Assembly (NCBI GenBank): GCA_029940345.1
Contig: JAOZRC010000209.1
Location: 1 to 8,397, forward strand
DNA length: 8,397 nt
Reading direction: 5' to 3'
Source of the DNA: Desulfobacterales bacterium
GTDB lineage: Bacteria > Desulfobacterota > Desulfobacteria > Desulfobacterales > JAUCGF01
Part shown: in pieces, positions 4,028 to 8,397 of the stretch
Position numbering within the stretch: the stretch's first letter is position 1
Layout: each line of letters opens with the position of its first letter
The notes under the pieces: model-generated
Told to the model about the DNA's origin: nothing
The model's database searches: none
What the model saw: the letters and a program-made list of their open reading frames with translations, nothing else
Translations under genes and position numbers: made by a program

Positions 4028-6760
4028 ATGAAACAACTAATCTTATTGGTAGATGACAATCCGAAGAACCTGCAGGTATTGGGAGGCTTTATCAGGGCTA
4101 AGTATAAAACGGCCGTGGCCACAAGCGGAGCCGAAGCGTTGAACTTTGCCAATAAAAGAACGCCGGATTTAATTTTACTGGATATAATGATGCCAGAAAT
4201 GGACGGATTTGAAGTGTGCCAAAAATTAAAGGCATCTCCGCAAACACGAGATATCCCGGTTATTTTTTTAAGTGCTAAATCCGAAACCGAAGATATTGTT
4301 CGAGGGTTTCAAATGGGTGCGGTGGATTATACGACTAAACCCATCCACAAAGAGGAACTCATGGCAAGGGTCAGTACACATCTGAGGCTCAGACGTTCGG
4401 AAAAGGCCTTGCAGCAGGCCATGCATGACAATCTGATTGCCAGGGAGACCGCCGAATCCGCCACCAAAGCCAAATCCGAGTTTTTAGCTTTAATGAGCCA
4501 TGAGATCCGTACACCGATGAATGCTATCCTCGGACTGAGCTATCTTGCCCTTCGCACAAAACTTACAGACCAACAGCGTGATTACGTGCGCAAGATCCGG
4601 ACCTCATCTCAAATTCTTTTAAGTATTATCAATGATATCCTTGATTTTTCCAAAATTGAAGCAGGCCGTTTGAAAATGGAATATGCGGATTTCAATTTAA
4701 GTGATGTTTTGAACAACCTTTCCGATCTCGTCGGTGCCAAAGCGGCTGAAAAAAGAATCGCGTTTTTGTTCGCAATTGAACCTGATACACCCCGTTTTTT
4801 GATCGGCGATTCCCTGCGACTCGGCCAAGTACTCATCAACTTGGCCAACAATGCAGTGAAATTCACCCAAACCGGTGAAATTATCATTTCAACGAAACTG
4901 CTGAAAACACATGAAGATACAGTGTTGCTCCGCTTTGCTGTGAAAGATACGGGTATCGGTATCAGCAGTGAGGAACTTTCCAAACTTTTTCAACCTTTTT
5001 CTCAGGCTGACAGTTCAATGACCCGTAAATACGGGGGCAGCGGACTGGGGCTGGTTATCTGCAAACAACTGGTAGAAATGATGGGCGGTGAAATCAACGT
5101 GGAAAGCGAACCGGGCCGGGGAAGCCTTTTTGCATTTACAGCGGAATTCGGGTGCCCAAAAAAAAAGAGAAAACTATCTCCTCTTCACCAATCGGCTTTG
5201 CAGGGAACGAAAACGTTGATTGCAGATGACAATCGGGTCTCAAAAGACCTTTTAGAAGATTTTCTTTTAAAGCTTTCTTTTGTAGTCGATACAGCCGATT
5301 CCAGCAGGGAAATACGTATTGAATTGGAAAAAGAGGCCACGAACAAACCATACGATCTGGTTATCATGGACTGCAACACGGCGGACATAGATTGTATGGA
5401 GACCGCAAAACAGATTAGAGCGAATCCGCAACAGTTCGGCACACCTAAAATAATTATGTTGTCCGCATACGAGGAAGGGATAGTAGAGCAGGCCAAACAT
5501 GAAATAGCGGGTACAGTGCTGGTCAAACCAGTCAATCAGTTTGTTCTGTTCGACGCCATCATGGCACTTTTTGGACAAAAAGTCATTAAAAACTGCAAGA
5601 TTTCGCGAAGAAAAGTAGAAAATTCCGAGGCGCTGCAACGCATCAGGGGAGCAAGGATTCTCCTGGTTGAAGATAGTCTGATCAACCAACAGGTTGCCAG
5701 GGAAATACTGGAGCAAGTTGGTTTTAGTGTTGTTATCGCGTCGAATGGAAACGAAGCGATTGCGGTTGTCCGGAAAACGCAATTCGATTTGGTGCTCATG
5801 GATATCAGGATGCCGGGAATAGACGGCTATGAAACCACAAGACAGATAAAAAATCAACAATCAACACTTAACGATCAGCAATCAGTAAATTTTCCCATCA
5901 TTGCCATGACGGCCCAATCCGCGGACGGGGTACGTGACAGATGTCTGGAAGCTGGCATGAACGAATATGTGTGCAAGCCCATTGATCCGGAAAAATTGTT
6001 TGCGGTTTTGGTCAAGTGGATAAAACCTCGCCCGGAGATGTCGCTAAACCGTAACCTTTTTACGGATAGCGCTGATCGGGGGCGAAAAAATGAAGAAAAT
6101 ATAATTGCCGGGAGCAGTTTGTCCACAATGGAAATCAATTTGCCGGGTGTTGATGTGGAATCCGGGTTGAGGCGCCTGGCTGGCAACCAAAAATTATACC
6201 TGAAAATGCTTTACGAATTTTGCGATGATTACGCCGATACCGCCGATGCCGTCAAAGAAGCGCTATTCAAAGAGAGAACCGCATATCTCGCTCAACTCTT
6301 ACACAGGCTTAAAGGAGAGGCCGGGAATATGGGAGCTATACAGCTATATCATGTAACCCAGGAACTGGAATCGGGTATCAGTCAGGATAAGCTTGAGGCC
6401 GACGCGTTGCTTGATAAATTTGAAAAAGCGCTAAATCGGGTGTTACAATCCGTAAAAAAACTGGAAAAGCCTCAATCATCTCAAATCTTATCACAGCCAA
6501 AACAGGGCGGAACTGTGGATATCTTCAAAGCGGAGCCTCTTTTATCTAAGCTGGCCGTCTTGCTCCGGGAAAATAATATCGACGCTTCAAAGTATCCGGA
6601 TATCCTGAAGGAATACTTAGGCACTCCCCAGTTTCAAGGCCTGATTGATTTGCTTGAACAACACATCAACGGGTTCGATTATAAGGAAGCGCTCAAGGTG
6701 CTGGCGAATATTAAAACACTATTGGGGTCGGAACAATCTAAGCCACTGAATTTAAAATAA
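4028..6760 (+). CDS. Hybrid sensor histidine kinase, REC-HisKA-HATPase-REC-REC-Hpt
   Basis: This 910-residue protein has no membrane segment. Domains in order: receiver 1 (about 3-120; Asp9, Asp10, Asp52, Lys104); HisKA with SHEIRTP and His158; HATPase with Asn275, DTGIGI from 307 and GGSGLGL from 336; receiver 2 (about 393-515; Asp400, Asp401, Asp448, Lys500), whose usual MP after the aspartate is replaced by NTAD; receiver 3 (about 539-665; Asp592 in MDIRMP, Lys650); Hpt with [12 protein letters not shown] and His759; then a helical tail (about 830-905). Phosphate should pass from His158 to a receiver aspartate and on to His759. An in-frame TAA ends just before the ATG, fixing the start, yet there is no clear ribosome binding site, so translation may depend on the gene upstream. 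A heptamer repeat inserts about a dozen residues into receiver 3. The stimulus is unknown. Confidence 0.95.
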   Translation: MKQLILLVDDNPKNLQVLGGFIRAKYKTAVATSGAEALNFANKRTPDLILLDIMMPEMDGFEVCQKLKASPQTRDIPVIFLSAKSETEDIVRGFQMGAVDYTTKPIHKEELMARVSTHLRLRRSEKALQQAMHDNLIARETAESATKAKSEFLALMSHEIRTPMNAILGLSYLALRTKLTDQQRDYVRKIRTSSQILLSIINDILDFSKIEAGRLKMEYADFNLSDVLNNLSDLVGAKAAEKRIAFLFAIEPDTPRFLIGDSLRLGQVLINLANNAVKFTQTGEIIISTKLLKTHEDTVLLRFAVKDTGIGISSEELSKLFQPFSQADSSMTRKYGGSGLGLVICKQLVEMMGGEINVESEPGRGSLFAFTAEFGCPKKKRKLSPLHQSALQGTKTLIADDNRVSKDLLEDFLLKLSFVVDTADSSREIRIELEKEATNKPYDLVIMDCNTADIDCMETAKQIRANPQQFGTPKIIMLSAYEEGIVEQAKHEIAGTVLVKPVNQFVLFDAIMALFGQKVIKNCKISRRKVENSEALQRIRGARILLVEDSLINQQVAREILEQVGFSVVIASNGNEAIAVVRKTQFDLVLMDIRMPGIDGYETTRQIKNQQSTLNDQQSVNFPIIAMTAQSADGVRDRCLEAGMNEYVCKPIDPEKLFAVLVKWIKPRPEMSLNRNLFTDSADRGRKNEENIIAGSSLSTMEINLPGVDVESGLRRLAGNQKLYLKMLYEFCDDYADTADAVKEALFKERTAYLAQLLHRLKGEAGNMGAIQLYHVTQELESGISQDKLEADALLDKFEKALNRVLQSVKKLEKPQSSQILSQPKQGGTVDIFKAEPLLSKLAVLLRENNIDASKYPDILKEYLGTPQFQGLIDLLEQHINGFDYKEALKVLANIKTLLGSEQSKPLNLK
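5852..5886 (+). repeat. In-frame degenerate heptanucleotide repeat inside receiver 3
   Basis: Five consecutive heptamers occur: AATCAAC, AATCAAC, ACTTAAC, GATCAGC and AATCAGT. They encode a Gln/Asn/Ser-rich insert ([13 protein letters not shown], residues 609-621) between the phosphorylated Asp592 and the next beta strand, where receivers normally have a short loop. It is probably a microsatellite expansion tolerated in a surface loop. Confidence 0.7.
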
Positions 6761-6866
6761 ATGGAATATATAAAAAATCAAAAAGCGAAAGAATTACAGT
6801 ATGGTAGCTTGGGCGACCCCGAATTAGGGAATTCCAAATAAATAAACTACCCACTATTCGTAATGT

Positions 6867-6944
6867 TGTAGGGTGGGTGGAGTGTAACGGAACCCACCAT
6901 TTACGGATATGCGGTGGATTCCGTTACACTCCACCCACCCTACA
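6867..6944. repeat. Long palindrome (32-bp stem) between the two kinase genes
   Basis: Bases 6867-6898 pair with 6913-6944 over 32 bp with one mismatch, around a 14-base loop; the arm starts TGTAGGGTGGGTGGAG. This belongs to a class of GTAGGGTGGGT palindromes widespread between bacterial genes. TTTT follows the right arm, so an RNA copy could work as a terminator or stabilising 3' end for the upstream kinase message. No flanking duplication is seen. Bases 6761-6866 hold nothing else I recognise. Confidence 0.8.
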
Positions 6945-6991
6945 TTTTGGGTATATTATTTTTTTGGAAATCCCTTAGATAAGGAGACACA

Positions 6992-8397
6992 ATGTCAATA
7001 CGATTTTCAGGCAGGCTTTTTGACAACATCCCGCTTATTATCCCGCTGATTGCGCCATTTATCATACTGACGGTTTTAGCAGTCGGATTGGTGGGATTCC
7101 TTTCATTTCGCAATGGGCAAAAGGCGGTCAATGATGTGGCATTTCGGCTGCGAAATGAGATTACCCAACGTATTGATGACCACCTGCACACTTTTTTAAA
7201 CACGCCTCATCAAATCTGTATGGTCAACGCTGACGCCATATATCAGGGATTGCCCGACGCAAATGACCCAACCGCGCTGGAGCGCCATTTTTGGCGACAG
7301 GTCCGGATTTTCAAGTCGGTCACCAGTATCTATTTCGGCAATACTCAAGGCGGCCTCGTGAACAGCGGTCGTGAAGGGGCCACGGATTCCCGGTATATTA
7401 TCGTAACGGACGGATTCACAAGCGGCCCGTTTAAAAAATACGCTACGGACAGCCTGGGAAACCGCACTGACCTGTTGGTGACTGTTAAGAATTTTGATGC
7501 CCGGACGCGCCAATGGTATGCCGGCGCTGTGGAAAAAGGTGCCGCTGTCTGGAGCCCGGTCTACATCCTGTTCACGGGGCAGGATATGGCTGTCGCGGCC
7601 AGCCGTCCCGTATATAACGAGCAACAAAAGCTCCTGGGTGTTGTTTCCACGGATATTTTTCTCTCCCACGTCAGCCACTTTTTACAGAATCTCTCCATTG
7701 GTGAAACGGGCCAGGCGTTTATCATTGAGAGATCGGGATTGTTGATCGCTTCCTCAACCGATGAAAAACCGTTCACCGAACCGGGAGGGACCGAACCACA
7801 AAAACGTCTTCATGCCGGCGAGAGCGTGATCCCCATGATCAGGCACGCGGCCGAGGCGTTGAGCAAGCGGCCAGGCGGCTATCATAACATTACCGCTGTG
7901 CAACACATCGAATTTGGAATCGATGGGCGGCGTCAATTTCTGCAAGTCTTGCCGGTGTCGGATCAATATGGTCTGGACTGGCTGATCGTAGTGGTCATTC
8001 CCGAAGCGGATTTTATGAATCAAATCAAGGCCAATAATCGCGTAACCGCTTTTTTCATTGTCCTCACTTTGATGATTGCAGTCATCATCAGCGTTTTCAC
8101 AGCCCGTATGATCAACAGGCCCATTCGGCGGCTCCAGACCTCTTCGCAGTCCTTGGCCAAAGGTGAATGGACGAAAGCGATCCGCGATGACAGCCGGCTG
8201 GGTGAGATCAGCGCGTTGACAAGGTCGTTCAACCAGATGGCCGGGCAACTGCAACAAATGCTGGATGACCTGAACCATGAAATCGCCGAACGCATGCATA
8301 CCGAGCGGGAACTGCAAGAGAGCGAAGAAAAATACCGAATCCTGGTGGAAAACCAGACCGACCTGATTGTAAAGTTCGACACCGATGGCCGGCTTCT
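6992..8397 (+). CDS. Membrane sensor protein, dCache-HAMP-PAS (5' part; likely histidine kinase)
   Basis: The frame is open from the ATG to the window end (468 codons), so the C-terminus is missing. AAGGAG (6981-6986) lies five bases before the start. A transmembrane helix at about 14-38 is followed by a large extracytoplasmic double-Cache domain (about 41-345). A second helix at about 352-371, a HAMP domain (about 371-424, RPIRRL), a coiled coil and the start of a PAS domain (EEKYRILVENQTDLIVKFD, from 446) come next. The Cache domain holds Arg173, Trp175, Tyr176, Tyr191 and Asp221, in a spacing that recalls the amino-acid-binding Cache signature but is incomplete. The output module is most likely a histidine kinase, though a diguanylate cyclase is possible. 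It reads in the same direction as the hybrid kinase, 231 bases away, past a strong palindrome, so it may be transcribed separately. Confidence 0.87.
   Translation, partial: MSIRFSGRLFDNIPLIIPLIAPFIILTVLAVGLVGFLSFRNGQKAVNDVAFRLRNEITQRIDDHLHTFLNTPHQICMVNADAIYQGLPDANDPTALERHFWRQVRIFKSVTSIYFGNTQGGLVNSGREGATDSRYIIVTDGFTSGPFKKYATDSLGNRTDLLVTVKNFDARTRQWYAGAVEKGAAVWSPVYILFTGQDMAVAASRPVYNEQQKLLGVVSTDIFLSHVSHFLQNLSIGETGQAFIIERSGLLIASSTDEKPFTEPGGTEPQKRLHAGESVIPMIRHAAEALSKRPGGYHNITAVQHIEFGIDGRRQFLQVLPVSDQYGLDWLIVVVIPEADFMNQIKANNRVTAFFIVLTLMIAVIISVFTARMINRPIRRLQTSSQSLAKGEWTKAIRDDSRLGEISALTRSFNQMAGQLQQMLDDLNHEIAERMHTERELQESEEKYRILVENQTDLIVKFDTDGRL

Noticed and set aside
3258..6186. Several minus-strand and alternate-frame open frames across the receiver/PAS and hybrid kinase genes
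   Set aside because: They are antisense or out-of-frame shadows of strongly supported coding sequences, with no family resemblance of their own.
6940..8382. Minus-strand frames opposite the membrane sensor
   Set aside because: The plus strand has an uninterrupted frame with clear transmembrane, Cache, HAMP and PAS features; the antisense frames show none.

Overview
The window most resembles a chromosomal segment of a Desulfobacterota (former deltaproteobacterial) bacterium, probably near the Desulfobacterales. The clues are multi-domain hybrid sensor kinases, a PAS domain with a C...PCxxCP cysteine motif, a stand-alone diiron ferritin-like protein behind a tiny winged-helix gene, and many palindromic repeats. 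This placement rests on family recognition only. All real genes lie on the + strand.

Layout. Bases 1-99 are the right part of a palindromic repeat whose other copy lies at 2085-2217. Bases 100-269 hold a possible sigma-70 promoter and a hairpin-rich leader. A 58-residue winged-helix protein (270-446) and a 153-residue rubrerythrin-like diiron protein (505-966) follow as a likely operon.

Bases 967-2726 contain no convincing gene. Most of this stretch is a nest of small non-coding mobile elements and palindromes. Two copies of a 123-124 bp element have GTAAC...GTTAC ends and 8-bp target duplications (IS66-like), in opposite orientations. Between them is a 347 bp element with GGGTGCA ends and a 9-bp duplication, which carries a mirror-symmetric cassette of six hairpin words. 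Next come a nested palindrome flanked by a 7-bp direct repeat and an AT-rich 186 bp element, again with GGGTGCA ends and a 9-bp duplication.

Bases 2727-8397 are a phosphorelay locus. The first gene encodes a zinc-ribbon/receiver/PAS protein whose C-terminus looks like a histidine-kinase dimerisation domain without its histidine and without an ATPase domain. Then comes a 910-residue hybrid kinase (REC-HisKA-HATPase-REC-REC-Hpt). After a 32-bp-stem palindrome, a membrane sensor (dCache-HAMP-PAS) begins and runs off the window end. The likely logic is that the membrane sensor and the hybrid kinase exchange phosphate through the Hpt domain and receivers, with the first protein as a soluble partner. 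No DNA-binding or enzymatic output domain is visible, so the final output lies outside the window or in trans.
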